The notes under the pieces: model-generated
The model's database searches: none
Told to the model about the DNA's origin: nothing
The model's input: only the letters and a program-made list of their open reading frames with translations
Position numbers and translations under genes: made by a program
NCBI RefSeq assembly: GCF_001939115.1
Contig: NZ_MQTZ01000041.1
Span: 374,816 to 438,815 of the forward strand
DNA length: 64,000 bases
Direction of reading: 5' to 3'
Source of the DNA: Leptolyngbya sp. 'hensonii'
Lineage (GTDB): Bacteria; Cyanobacteriota; Cyanobacteriia; GCF-001939115
Part shown: positions 49,254 through 58,215 of the stretch, one piece after another
Layout: the number at the start of each line of letters is the position of its first letter
Position numbering within the stretch: position 1 is the first letter of the stretch

Positions 49254-50050
49254 TGCTGCGTCCTCTGGTAAGATTAAGGCCAACCTCTCCTCCTATTCCT
49301 ACCTCCAGTGAGAGTGGCTTGTTGAAGATATCTCTAAACAATGTTTATAAGTCCTATGGTCGGCGCGTCGTTGTAGATGGCGTTAGCCTCTCCGTTTCTC
49401 AGGGAGAGGTGGTTGGGCTGTTGGGGCCGAATGGGGCTGGTAAGACAACCACCTTCTATATTGCGACTGGCCTGGAAAAGCCCAACCATGGCAGTATCTG
49501 CTTGAACGAGCTGGATATTACCGCTATGCCGATGCATCAGCGGGCTAGGCTGGGCATTGGTTATCTGGCCCAGGAACCCAGTATTTTTCGCCACTTGAGT
49601 GTGAAGGATAATATTCGGCTGGTTTTGGAACAGGCTGGTGTCCCCTCTTACGAGCGGGAAAAGCGGTTAAACTTGCTGCTGCGGGAATTTCGTCTGGAAC
49701 GGGTGGCGTCCACCCTGGGGATTCGGGTTTCCGGTGGGGAACGACGACGAACTGAACTGGCTCGTGCCCTGGCTTCTGGACGGGATGGTCCCCGGTTTCT
49801 GCTGCTGGATGAGCCTTTTGCTGGTGTGGACCCGATCGCGGTCTCTGAAATTCAGGACATTGTGGGGCAATTGCGGGGGCGCAACATGGGCATTCTGATT
49901 ACGGATCACAACGTGCGGGAAACCCTGGCCATTACCGATCGCGCCTATATCATGCGAGATGGCCGTATCTTTGCTTCTGGCAGCGGGGAAGAACTCTATA
50001 ACAATCCCCAGGTTCGGCAGTTCTACTTAGGGGATGGTTTCCAGCGGTGA
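49253..50050 (+). CDS. lptB: LPS export ABC transporter ATPase LptB
   Basis: 265 residues from ATG 49253, overlapping the lptA stop (TGATG). A later TTG near 49322 would give the more usual short N-terminus. Cytoplasmic ATPase of the LPS extractor: Walker A GPNGAGKTTT, Q loop YLAQEPSIFRHLSV, signature RVSGGERRRTELARAL, Walker B FLLLDEPFAGVDP and switch His in ITDHNVRETL. The motif LAQEPSIFR is specific to LptB-type ATPases. About 20 residues before the ATPase domain are not typical. It is coupled to lptF/G downstream. Confidence 0.92.
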   Translation: MLRPLVRLRPTSPPIPTSSESGLLKISLNNVYKSYGRRVVVDGVSLSVSQGEVVGLLGPNGAGKTTTFYIATGLEKPNHGSICLNELDITAMPMHQRARLGIGYLAQEPSIFRHLSVKDNIRLVLEQAGVPSYEREKRLNLLLREFRLERVASTLGIRVSGGERRRTELARALASGRDGPRFLLLDEPFAGVDPIAVSEIQDIVGQLRGRNMGILITDHNVRETLAITDRAYIMRDGRIFASGSGEELYNNPQVRQFYLGDGFQR

Positions 50051-51234
50051 TGGATTCTGGAACGTACAGGTCAATGCCTTCTGCGCCCTATCAATCAGAA
50101 GGGCCGTTTCGGCTGTCGATCATGGACCGCTACATCATCACCGAGTTGATTCCGGTGTTTTTGTTTGGGGTGGCTGCGTTTTCTTCGATTGGCGTGGCGA
50201 TCGGGGCTCTGTTTGACCTGGTGCGGAAAGTCACAGAGTCGGGGGTACCGGTTTCTCTGGCCGTGCAGATTTTGCTACTGAAGATGCCAGAGTTCATCGG
50301 CTACTCTTTCCCCATGTCCACCTTGCTGGCTGCCCTGATGACCTACAGCCGATTTTCCAGCGATAGTGAACTGGTGGCCTTACGCAGTTGTGGCATCAGT
50401 GTTTATCGTCTGGTTGTCCCTGCAGTGATGGTCAGTTTTTTGGTGACGGGTATGACCTTTGCCTTTAATGAGGTCGTGGTTCCTGGGGCCAATTACCAGG
50501 CGTCGGTCACCCTGGAACGAGCCTTAAAGCAGGAAAAGCCCGACTTTCAGGAAAAGAATATCCTCTATCAGGATTTTCGGGAGATCAAACTCGCTGATGG
50601 GGGTAGCGCTCAGGAACTCGATCGCCTGTTTTTTGCCCAGGAATTTGATGGGCAACGGATGAAAAATCTGAGTATTCTGGATTACTCTCAGAAGGGGTTG
50701 AACCAAATTGTTGTCGCTGAATCAGCAACCTGGAATTTTGCCAAAAACACCTGGGATTTCAGTAACGGCACTATTTACATCATTGCCCCGGATGGGTCTT
50801 ACCGGAATATCATTCGGTTTGAAAAGCAAGAATTGCAATTGCCCCGTGCCCCATTGGATTTGGCGACCCGTGGTCGAGATTACGGGGAGATGAACATTGC
50901 TGATTCTCAATCGTACCTTGCGCTGTTGCGTCAGAGCGGCGATCTGCAGAAGGTCCGGAAACTGGAAGTTGTGATCCAGAAAAAATATGCCCTACCGTTT
51001 GTCTGTGTGGTGTTTGGGTTGATTGGGTCTGTTCTGGGAACCAGGCCGCAGCGCACCAGCAGAGCTAAAGGTTTTGGCCTCAGTATTTTAATCATCTTTG
51101 GTTATTATCTCTTTGGGGTGATCTGCGAAGCCCTGGGGTATACCGGGTTGTTTAACCCCTTCATGGCGGGATGGTTTCCCAATATGCTCGGCTTATCTGT
51201 GGGTATCCTGCTCCTATCCCGGGCGTCTCGCTAG
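50050..51234 (+). CDS. LptF/LptG-family LPS export permease
   Basis: 394 residues from ATG 50050, which overlaps the lptB stop (TGATG). LptF/G fold: three N-terminal helices (about 27-130, with IMDRYIITELIPVFLFG and LLKMPEFIGYSFPMSTLLAAL), a periplasmic beta-jellyroll (about 150-290) that hands LPS to LptC/LptA, and three C-terminal helices (about 310-393). Gram-negatives such as E. coli use an LptF-LptG heterodimer. Only one permease is in this cluster, so either a homodimer or a second distant gene is implied. The last 4 bp overlap the convergent NB-ARC gene. Confidence 0.88.
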   Translation: MDSGTYRSMPSAPYQSEGPFRLSIMDRYIITELIPVFLFGVAAFSSIGVAIGALFDLVRKVTESGVPVSLAVQILLLKMPEFIGYSFPMSTLLAALMTYSRFSSDSELVALRSCGISVYRLVVPAVMVSFLVTGMTFAFNEVVVPGANYQASVTLERALKQEKPDFQEKNILYQDFREIKLADGGSAQELDRLFFAQEFDGQRMKNLSILDYSQKGLNQIVVAESATWNFAKNTWDFSNGTIYIIAPDGSYRNIIRFEKQELQLPRAPLDLATRGRDYGEMNIADSQSYLALLRQSGDLQKVRKLEVVIQKKYALPFVCVVFGLIGSVLGTRPQRTSRAKGFGLSILIIFGYYLFGVICEALGYTGLFNPFMAGWFPNMLGLSVGILLLSRASR

Positions 51235-53597
51235 TGTGGTAATCCCCTGCTGGACTGTTTTACCTTTTCGACCTGTTTGGGGGCCTTGATCTTCTCAAAA
51301 ATGCGGATAGCGATCGCAAACTTCTCTTGCGCTAACTCCAGATTGGCCATTTCCAGATAGGTGAGGCCAAGCTGATAATAAGCCTCAGCCAGATCGCACT
51401 TGGCTCCGATCTGATCCAGCAGACTGATAGCCTCCGCATGTTTGGGCAAGGCCGTGGCAAAATCCTGCCGGTGCCGATGCACTTGAGCCAGACCACAAAG
51501 GGCTTTCGCTTTTACTTGAGTGTGGTAAGTTGCCTGAGCATAGAAAATAGCTTTTTCATAGGTCAGACGTGCTTTTTCTATATCCCCCAGGTTATACAGA
51601 GTTTGCCCTAAAAATACCAGGCGGTATTCGGTGATCCAGCGAGGCTTTTCCAAACTCTCCAGTTCATGAAACATCCGCTCTGCAAAAGTACGAGCTTCCT
51701 CGGTCAATCCCAGGCAGGACTTTAAAAACGAATAGTAAAAATCAGTGGAAGATCGATAATATTCCAGATCTTTGGAGAGAGATTTTAGTCGTTCAAAAAC
51801 CTGGGCTGCTTCTTGTAATTCCCAGAGTTCCAGCTTACACAAGCCGATGTTTAATAGGGCTCCAGTTTGCCAGCTATTTAAACTGGATTTAACATCCTTT
51901 TTTTCATCCATCTGAAATGAGGATTCCAGACAAATATGGGCAATTCGGGCTGATTCTTCATGGCACTCAATCGCCCGATGAATATTACCGGAGAGTCGAT
52001 ATAACACCCCTAAAATGCTGTATAAGCCCCCTAAATAATATTCAGAATAAATATGGGAAATGAGTAAATTAATGGCTGCAATCATTTGGCGGAGGAGACC
52101 TAATTTATAAAAAGATCGGCCCAACCGATCGGCCCCCGCCAGTTTAGAATCCCGCTTTTTCAAAATTACATCGGCAGCTCGCTCAAAATCCTCGATGTTC
52201 ACATAGTGGTAGTAGGCTTCAAAGGCCCGCACCGCATCCTCTATGGTTTCTACCCGCTGCACGCTTTCAGTCCAAAAGGTGGCGGCCCGCTGGTTCACGA
52301 TCGCCCAGTCAGAGCTTGACTGCAAGCGTGCCCTGGCTTCCGCTTGAATCACAGGATGGAGCCAATATTTCCCTTTTCGGGCTTCAATCAGAAAGCGATC
52401 CTGCAAGGATTTAATCACTCGTCGGCGTTGGGCTTCAGGCACATCCCAGAGCAGACAGAACAGGCCCTCGATCGGCAGGGAGGGAATATCCTGATAGCGG
52501 TAGCACCCCAGACGGCAGAGGAGCTCGTAGGCATCTGGATCCAGTTGTTGCAGACGGTTGAACTGGCTGGCCACCAGATCGCTCAACTCCCGCTCGATCA
52601 GCAAATCGCTGTGATTATCCTGCCAGTAAGCCTCAATTTCACCCTCATAATCAGCCTGGATCACCCCAATCAGAATTTGCATGGCCTTGGCATTCCCGGC
52701 ATGGGCTTTCCACAGGGCCTGGAGCGCTGGGGTCTCGGTAGCAATCCCCCGATTGGCAAAAAATTTCTGCCAGGCAGGTTCATCCAGCCCTTCCAGCACA
52801 TAGGACTGCAGGCCAACCCCCGATTCCCCCAGGCGCTCCCGGCTGGTGATCAGGGTGATGGATTGCCCCCCTGGATCCGCCAGCATCCGGAACAGATCCA
52901 GGTAAGGACGATGGTTGTCGAGAAACTTACCGTTACGATCGAGGGCCGGTTCCAGGTTGTCAATTAAAATGCAAACGCGGCGACTCTGTAAAATCCGGCG
53001 CAATCGCTCCAGGTTGACACCAAATTCCCGACCCGGATCTTCATTAAAGTCCCGACGCAGCCATTCTTCTACCACACTTTCGGCAGGGGAGAGATTGCGA
53101 ACTTCCATGGCCATCCACAGCTCCAGACAGACCTCACAGGGTTGCATATCCAGATATCGATGGGCCAGGGTTGTTTTGCCCACACCCCCTTCCCCCTGAA
53201 TCAGAATCATACGGGCTCCTTGCCGAACCAGAAGTTCCAGGTCCGCGATCGCTTTTTCCCGCCCGACAAAGTTGGTGTCTGCGGTAGGAGGAATGGCAAC
53301 GGGTTCCGAAAGAATCTGGACCCTTTCCAGGTGCTGTTGGGCACATCGTTCTAGAGCCGAACGAAAATTCGTCTTACTGACCTCTTCTCCCAGAGCCTCA
53401 GAGAGCGATCGCCAGAGTTTCGGTCCGACATCTTGTCTGAGATACCGGGCTGAATAGTTGGAAGCCTTAGCCAGTTCGTCATAACTCTGGTCCTGCCAGG
53501 AGCCCTGAAGAACAACTGTTTCAGCGTCAGTTAGATGTTTTCCAGTTCTGGCAAAGATTGCAGCGTCTGCAACTTTGAATGCTTCTTCAAAGTTCAT
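51231..53597 (-). CDS. NB-ARC (STAND) ATPase with N-terminal HTH-like domain and TPR repeats
   Basis: 788 residues from ATG 53597, the family's usual MNFEEA-FKVAD beginning; a GTG at 53618 is possible. Residues about 1-90 are the helical, HTH-like domain that cyanobacterial NB-ARC proteins often carry (TDAETVVLQGSWQDQSYDEL, GPKLWRSLSEALGE). The NB-ARC ATPase follows: P-loop GEGGVGKTT at 135-143, Walker B CILIDNLEPAL, then ITSRERLG and a winged-helix part to about 420. The C-terminal third (about 480-780) is TPR-like. By analogy with STAND proteins it would oligomerise after its TPR part senses a trigger. Nothing enzymatic is fused, so an effector in trans is expected. A caspase-like gene lies 730 bp away on the same strand. 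Confidence 0.87.
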   Translation of the reverse strand: MNFEEAFKVADAAIFARTGKHLTDAETVVLQGSWQDQSYDELAKASNYSARYLRQDVGPKLWRSLSEALGEEVSKTNFRSALERCAQQHLERVQILSEPVAIPPTADTNFVGREKAIADLELLVRQGARMILIQGEGGVGKTTLAHRYLDMQPCEVCLELWMAMEVRNLSPAESVVEEWLRRDFNEDPGREFGVNLERLRRILQSRRVCILIDNLEPALDRNGKFLDNHRPYLDLFRMLADPGGQSITLITSRERLGESGVGLQSYVLEGLDEPAWQKFFANRGIATETPALQALWKAHAGNAKAMQILIGVIQADYEGEIEAYWQDNHSDLLIERELSDLVASQFNRLQQLDPDAYELLCRLGCYRYQDIPSLPIEGLFCLLWDVPEAQRRRVIKSLQDRFLIEARKGKYWLHPVIQAEARARLQSSSDWAIVNQRAATFWTESVQRVETIEDAVRAFEAYYHYVNIEDFERAADVILKKRDSKLAGADRLGRSFYKLGLLRQMIAAINLLISHIYSEYYLGGLYSILGVLYRLSGNIHRAIECHEESARIAHICLESSFQMDEKKDVKSSLNSWQTGALLNIGLCKLELWELQEAAQVFERLKSLSKDLEYYRSSTDFYYSFLKSCLGLTEEARTFAERMFHELESLEKPRWITEYRLVFLGQTLYNLGDIEKARLTYEKAIFYAQATYHTQVKAKALCGLAQVHRHRQDFATALPKHAEAISLLDQIGAKCDLAEAYYQLGLTYLEMANLELAQEKFAIAIRIFEKIKAPKQVEKVKQSSRGLPH

Positions 53598-53805
53598 GAA
53601 CAGTGGTTGGAAGTTCACCCTGAACCTGTATTCAGTCTAACCTGAATTTTTCTGTACTTTTTCTGAGGTTAACCGACTTAACCGGTCCTTTACAGGGGAT
53701 TTACTGAAATTAATCTCCCGATCTTATCCGCCTCGACACTTGCATAACCCTGAACGAAGCTAGAGGTATGAAAGGACAGTATTTGCTTTCAGGGGGTCGC
53801 TCAAG

Positions 53806-54057
53806 ATGCAAGTTAACCTAATTCAGACCTTCTACAACTTACTTAAATCTAGCGATAGGGATTTTACTGATCCCCGGTTAAATAACTGGCAGGGTGAAGC
53901 CATGGTGGAGGAAGCCATTTTACCCGGTCACGTGGGCCGAGTCCGATTCCAGGGAAGTTGGTGGCCAGCCCGATGTGAACATAATCTGATCCTGGGGTGT
54001 GGAGGCGTTGTTCGAGTGATTGGGATTGAAAATATCACCTTGTTGGTAGAACCCTAG
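53806..54057 (+). CDS. Small NfeD-like OB-fold protein
   Basis: 83 residues. The second half (HVGRVRFQGSWWPARC ... VVRVIGIENITLLVEP) matches the pattern of the NfeD C-terminal OB-fold, where GxVRFxGxxWxA and a closing V-x-V-x-x-x-x-x-x-x-L-x-V strand recur. The N-terminal 30 residues are unlike NfeD, and there is no membrane helix. In cyanobacteria such short stand-alone proteins exist, with unknown role. It lies between the NB-ARC and caspase genes but on the opposite strand. The 208 bp before it carry only A/T-rich sequence with two TTAACCG copies near 53672. Confidence 0.55.
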   Translation: MQVNLIQTFYNLLKSSDRDFTDPRLNNWQGEAMVEEAILPGHVGRVRFQGSWWPARCEHNLILGCGGVVRVIGIENITLLVEP

Positions 54058-54133
54058 AGGACGGTCACAGAAGACCTGTTGATGTAAAGGCTGGAGTTGG
54101 GTTTGTGGATATTTAGTGTAGTACTAGCAACCC

Positions 54134-54337
54134 ATGTTGAGATTAGCCTTCCGATTGTTTAGATATCTCTTACTGATGGCGTTTGGTATTGTAATGGTCT
54201 GTCTGTTATCTGCCGGTTTTGGCTTTTTTCATATGATGACACCCGTCTTACCCACAATCGGTGAATGGCTAATGCGGATGGCGATCGTGGCTTGTTGCGC
54301 TGCATTTACAGGCATCATTGTGGAATCAATCCGGTAG
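54134..54337 (+). CDS. Small two-helix membrane protein, unknown
   Basis: 67 residues with a basic N-terminus and two hydrophobic helices (about 10-32 and 45-63). I do not recognise a family. The composition and the helix arrangement look like real protein, but the ribosome site is weak. Its last 12 bp overlap the 3' end of the convergent caspase gene. A function beside the caspase, which also has a C-terminal membrane anchor, is possible but unsupported. Confidence 0.45.
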   Translation: MLRLAFRLFRYLLLMAFGIVMVCLLSAGFGFFHMMTPVLPTIGEWLMRMAIVACCAAFTGIIVESIR

Positions 54338-56482
54338 TTCACCCACCGATCGTGGTTGGCCTGGGCTTGTAGGAGTGGGTGGGGTCGGAGATCCCGGAGC
54401 AGCAGCAGGGGGCACCAGATTGATGATTAAGAGACAACCCACTCCACCCAGGAGCACCCCCAGCAGAATTCCCAAAAGCACAGCCGTTCCCATATTGGTT
54501 CGGACATTATCAGAAATGGCCCCATAAATTTCCGGAAAAGAGGGAGTTGAGCCCTCCGGATAGGGGTCAGGTGCGATTGGGGGTGGGGTAACTGGAGTTT
54601 GGGGTATCGGAGGTGGGGCAATTGGAGTTTGGGGTATCGGAGGTGGGGCAACTGGAGGAGGAATTACAGTCGCCATATCGAATTGGATCAGGGTCGGCGA
54701 TCCGGTGGCATTGGGTTCTGTGGACCCGCGATTCATTGCAGTTGCGTTGGTAGAGCCGCGATTTGTTGGGGTTGCGTTGAATGCAGAGTCGCTATCGATC
54801 CCAGTGGTATGGGATGCAGAGTCGCTATCGATCGCAGTGGTATGGGATTTAGATCCGGGATCGATCGCAGTGGTATGGGATGCAGAGCCGGGATTCATTG
54901 CGGCTGTACCGCTGTTGCTGGAGTTAGATTCCGGGAGAGGAGCCAGAGGAGCCTGGGGCAGATTCAGAATAGAGCGCCAAAAAGGAAAGCCGTCAGTACC
55001 AGGAGGGTGGGGCGGAGTAGCCCAGGGTAATTCAGCCAGTTCTAATTGATACTGATAGAGTCGTTGCTTATAGTTTTCCACGCGCTGGGCGATCGACACT
55101 ACATCCTCATCCGTCAATTCCAGCATCTGCTGCAATCGCTGAAGCTGCTCCCGATTCTCTGGGCTGAGAGGATATTCCTGTTGTAGGGTTTCGATTAGGG
55201 CCTGCTCATAGTGGTGCAAACGCCGACGATACTCCTCAACCCGACTGTTGATGCTGCCCGTATCCAGATCGGTCAAACCCAAAACTTTCTGGAGCCGTTG
55301 CATTTCTTGATTGGCATACTGGTCGAGGGGATATTCTCGCTGCACCATATCGATCATAGCCTGCTGATAGCGTTGCAGACATCTGCCATACTCTTCAATC
55401 TGGTCCGTGACGATCGCCACGTTTTCTTCCGAAAGACCCAAAACCTGGCGCAACCGTTCCAGGCGATGCTGATTTTCTTCACTGAGCAGATACTCCCGCT
55501 GGATGGCTTCTAGCAACACCTGTTCGTAACGCTGCAAGCGCTGCTGATGTTCCTGATAGGGCCGCAGGACAGCGGCCTCGATCGCTTCTGCGATCGGCCC
55601 TGAGAGTTGTAAATCCTGTCGCCTTAATTCCAGGGCCTGCCGACCTGCTGGGGAAATTTTGCCCCGGTTAATCCAGTGAGTCACTTCCCGCCGATACAAC
55701 TGCTCCGGTCCCCGTACTGGGGCTCTGGCCAGCTTGATCTGGCTACCCTGTTCACTGGCATAGAGTTTTGGTTGCATGGCTGGAGCTGCCATCTGAACGC
55801 GCCTGCAGGTGTATTCATGCAGCTCAGAGATCGAAATCCTGCCGTCTCCATCTTCATCAGCGGCTCCTGTCTTGATTCCCTCTGCCAGATAATAGCTATA
55901 GGTGGAGAGATCCAGGCCCACCTGTTTGTAGGAATATTGCATGGAGGTGAGGGAATACTGAGCTGAGGTAGAGGCGGTCAGGATGACCCGCTCCCGTTGC
56001 GGCAGGTCCAGCAGAGTTTCGACCGAGAGGGGCGCAGATTCCAGGGAGAGGCTGTTGGCAAAGGCTCCGCTGAAACAGCAGTCAATGATGATCACTTGCT
56101 GCTGGGCCGGACTCTCATTGAGCAGCTCATGGACCTGTCGAACTGGAACGGCGGTGGACTTAACCAGTTGCCCCCGATCGTTCTTCTCCGTTAACCGGGT
56201 GCCAAAATAGAGGGCACCCGTTTCATCCTTGAACCCATGGCCTGAAAAGTACAGGAGAATTAAATCTTCTGAGCGGGCATTGGTAAAAGTTTTCTCAATA
56301 GCATTCAACAGTTGAAAGGGGTCAGGGTCAATTAACGGTTCAGCCAGGGCCAGGGAAAATCCTCCGATTTCTGGATCTTCCAGAACCTGCCTGATTGCGT
56401 CTACATCGCCTGGAGTTTCAGGGAGTGCCTGAAAGCCGTGCCCATAATTACTGACTCCGATTAAAAGTGCCACCCTGGCCAT
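54326..56482 (-). CDS. Membrane-anchored caspase-fold protease (metacaspase-like) with EF-hand
   Basis: 718 residues. Residues about 1-230 are a C14 caspase fold with catalytic His82 in YFSGHGF and Cys136 in IIDCCFSGA. The loop D209-E220 (DEDGDGRISISE) is a perfect EF-hand pattern, so calcium activation is likely. Three exact-length 53-residue repeats follow (318-370, 371-423, 424-476; each starts -Y-Q- and contains EYPLS-like and LGLTDED-like stretches and ends in VEEY--RL). Then come a Ser/Thr/Asp-rich repetitive linker (about 540-610), a Pro-rich stretch, one transmembrane helix (about 668-690) and a short Pro-rich end. The protease is thus probably tethered to a membrane by its C-terminus. 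Substrate is unknown; metacaspases usually cut after Arg or Lys. Confidence 0.9.
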   Translation of the reverse strand: MARVALLIGVSNYGHGFQALPETPGDVDAIRQVLEDPEIGGFSLALAEPLIDPDPFQLLNAIEKTFTNARSEDLILLYFSGHGFKDETGALYFGTRLTEKNDRGQLVKSTAVPVRQVHELLNESPAQQQVIIIDCCFSGAFANSLSLESAPLSVETLLDLPQRERVILTASTSAQYSLTSMQYSYKQVGLDLSTYSYYLAEGIKTGAADEDGDGRISISELHEYTCRRVQMAAPAMQPKLYASEQGSQIKLARAPVRGPEQLYRREVTHWINRGKISPAGRQALELRRQDLQLSGPIAEAIEAAVLRPYQEHQQRLQRYEQVLLEAIQREYLLSEENQHRLERLRQVLGLSEENVAIVTDQIEEYGRCLQRYQQAMIDMVQREYPLDQYANQEMQRLQKVLGLTDLDTGSINSRVEEYRRRLHHYEQALIETLQQEYPLSPENREQLQRLQQMLELTDEDVVSIAQRVENYKQRLYQYQLELAELPWATPPHPPGTDGFPFWRSILNLPQAPLAPLPESNSSNSGTAAMNPGSASHTTAIDPGSKSHTTAIDSDSASHTTGIDSDSAFNATPTNRGSTNATAMNRGSTEPNATGSPTLIQFDMATVIPPPVAPPPIPQTPIAPPPIPQTPVTPPPIAPDPYPEGSTPSFPEIYGAISDNVRTNMGTAVLLGILLGVLLGGVGCLLIINLVPPAAAPGSPTPPTPTSPGQPRSVGELPD
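54781..54912 (-). repeat. 33-bp tandem repeats in the caspase linker
   Basis: Units begin at 54781, 54814, 54847 and 54880. The first two differ at one base, the third is close in its second half, and the fourth is diverged. Each contains a HIP1-like TCGATC-GCAGTGGTATGGG segment and encodes SHTTAID-D/P-SA. The period is a multiple of three, so length changes keep the frame. Confidence 0.8.
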
Positions 56483-56762
56483 TTGCAGCTTCCTGCCTTA
56501 ATGCTTCGGATTATGCAAATTGGATTGCAATAGGGTCCATAAACTTCAGTAAACGAACTGTAAAGGGTAAAGATTGGGTTGAATATAGCTGCTTTTTTCT
56601 CAATTGGGTACTGCTAATCCCGTAATAAAACGATCAGGCCCTACTTTCCATCAATGGGCTGTCAGCCAAAAATTGAACGTACCCATATTTACACGAATTT
56701 GCCGTGATTAGAGTAATTTTTCTGGGACTTCTATCATTTAATAAGCTCTTAGCAAGAATTCC

Positions 56763-57818
56763 TTAAATTCCTTTGAAACCTACCCGGCTTTCAAGGGTCT
56801 GTCCTGTCTCCAGAACTGTAACCTTCGTTAAGGTGGCACTGGCCTGCGCCTTCTGACCAGTGCCAAGCTGACCCAAGAGGATCCCCAATAAGATCACGGC
56901 CCCGCCAATGTACTGGGCTCTCAGCGGGGCTTCTCCCAAAATGAGATAGGCAGACAAAATGCCAGCGATCGGAGTAAAGGATCCGACGATTGAAACGGTT
57001 GAGACGGTCGAAACCCGCAAGCCAGTGACCCAGAAGGATTGACCAACGACTACAATCAGTGCCCCATACAGCAGCATCCATTGCCACAGAAAAGGGGAGA
57101 AAGCTTCAGCAAAATGATCAGGGCCATACAGAACTAGGGCAAAAATAAAGAACACGATCGTCCCGATCGCAGTTCGGAAAACACTGTAGATTCCCAGAGG
57201 CACCTGGGAAAGTTGGGCTTTACCAAGGATGGTGGAGAGGGCTAGGGCGATGGCTGCGATGGCTGCCAACCCTTCACCGCGACCCATATGGATGGGACCC
57301 ATATCCATATGGGCCGGGGAAACCGGTTGTAGGAGGATGGTCAGAGCGACTCCAATAAAGGCTGCGATCGCCCCCAGGATTTCCCAGCGATTAACCCGTT
57401 CTCGCAGAAACCAGACGGATAGGGTCAGGGTCAGGGGAGGTTCCAAACGCCCAATCAAGACCACATTGTTGACGCCGGTCAGGGTCAGGGCTTGGAAAAT
57501 CAAAGCGGGGGCGAGGGCTCCCGAAAGCACAGCCACGATAGAGAGTGCAAGCCATTGTCGTCGGGAAATCTGCTTTAGGGTGAGCCATCGCCATTGCTGC
57601 TGATAAATCAGCAACAGCACGATCAGAGCACAGAGATTACCCACAAACAGGACGTTACAGAGGGAGATGGGGTTGTGGCCCCCCGTGAAGTTCTGAGCCC
57701 CAATCTCGGTGAGTTTGCGGGTAATAGCGCTGGAGGCCCCAAAAATTAGAACGGCCAGCCAGAGGTAGATGGGTCCCGGAATTTTTTGAGAGAGAGATTG
57801 TAATCGTTGCAGGATCAC
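56763..57818 (-). CDS. EamA/DMT-family transporter
   Basis: 351 residues with about ten transmembrane helices arranged as two EamA repeats (about 18-155 and 185-315). Segments LIGRLEPPLTLTLSVWFLRERVNRWEILGAIAAFIGV and IVGSFTPIAGILSAYLILGEA are typical of the drug/metabolite exporter family. Substrate cannot be assigned from sequence. A C-terminal extension of about 30 residues is polar. It stands alone on the - strand; the 280 bp between it and the caspase gene hold no feature I can name. Confidence 0.85.
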   Translation of the reverse strand: MILQRLQSLSQKIPGPIYLWLAVLIFGASSAITRKLTEIGAQNFTGGHNPISLCNVLFVGNLCALIVLLLIYQQQWRWLTLKQISRRQWLALSIVAVLSGALAPALIFQALTLTGVNNVVLIGRLEPPLTLTLSVWFLRERVNRWEILGAIAAFIGVALTILLQPVSPAHMDMGPIHMGRGEGLAAIAAIALALSTILGKAQLSQVPLGIYSVFRTAIGTIVFFIFALVLYGPDHFAEAFSPFLWQWMLLYGALIVVVGQSFWVTGLRVSTVSTVSIVGSFTPIAGILSAYLILGEAPLRAQYIGGAVILLGILLGQLGTGQKAQASATLTKVTVLETGQTLESRVGFKGI

Positions 57819-58215
57819 CGGTTTTCTGGGAATGTGATCCTGATCCTACTGGGAGACGGGTCATTCTGGAGCATGCTTTTCAATTGGCATTAATATACTT
57901 CATGCACCAACACTGCCCTCACCGCCGGTTCCTCTCCCAGAGCGGGAGAGGGGAGAAATTAAGCGTTAATGCCCCTTCTCCCCATTGTGGGAGAAGGGGG
58001 TGGGGGATGAGGGGAAAGGGATTGGTGCGCCAAGTATATTGTTGCTTTTCGATTGACGTGCAGGTAATGCCTCTAAGTAGCACCCGATCGGTCCAAGAAA
58101 ATTATGATCCTCAGCAAAAACTAATCTTCTGGTTAGAACGGCATCATTCCAATAAAACAGGAGCTGATTACAGTAGAAGTAGCATCTGCCTTGGAGGGCA
58201 GGGAGCAGGTTTCAA
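57819..58215. other. Gene-free region before the ManS-like kinase
   Basis: 397 bp. It contains the 149-bp terminal-inverted-repeat element (57892-58040) and about 170 bp of A/T-richer DNA that should hold the promoter of the downstream kinase. A 114-codon open frame across it is mostly a translation of the repeat and is not a gene. Confidence 0.7.
57892..58040. mobile_element. 149-bp element with terminal inverted repeats
   Basis: Left end AATATACTTCATGCACCAA (57892-57910), right end TTGGTGCGCCAAGTATATT (58022-58040); the ends pair at 16 of 19 positions. The interior is a stack of C/G-rich palindromes such as CCTTCTCCC-ATTGT-GGGAGAAGG and CTCTCCC-AGAGC-GGGAGAG. It has no coding capacity, so a MITE-like or folded repeat element is likely. 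No second copy is in the window. Confidence 0.6.
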
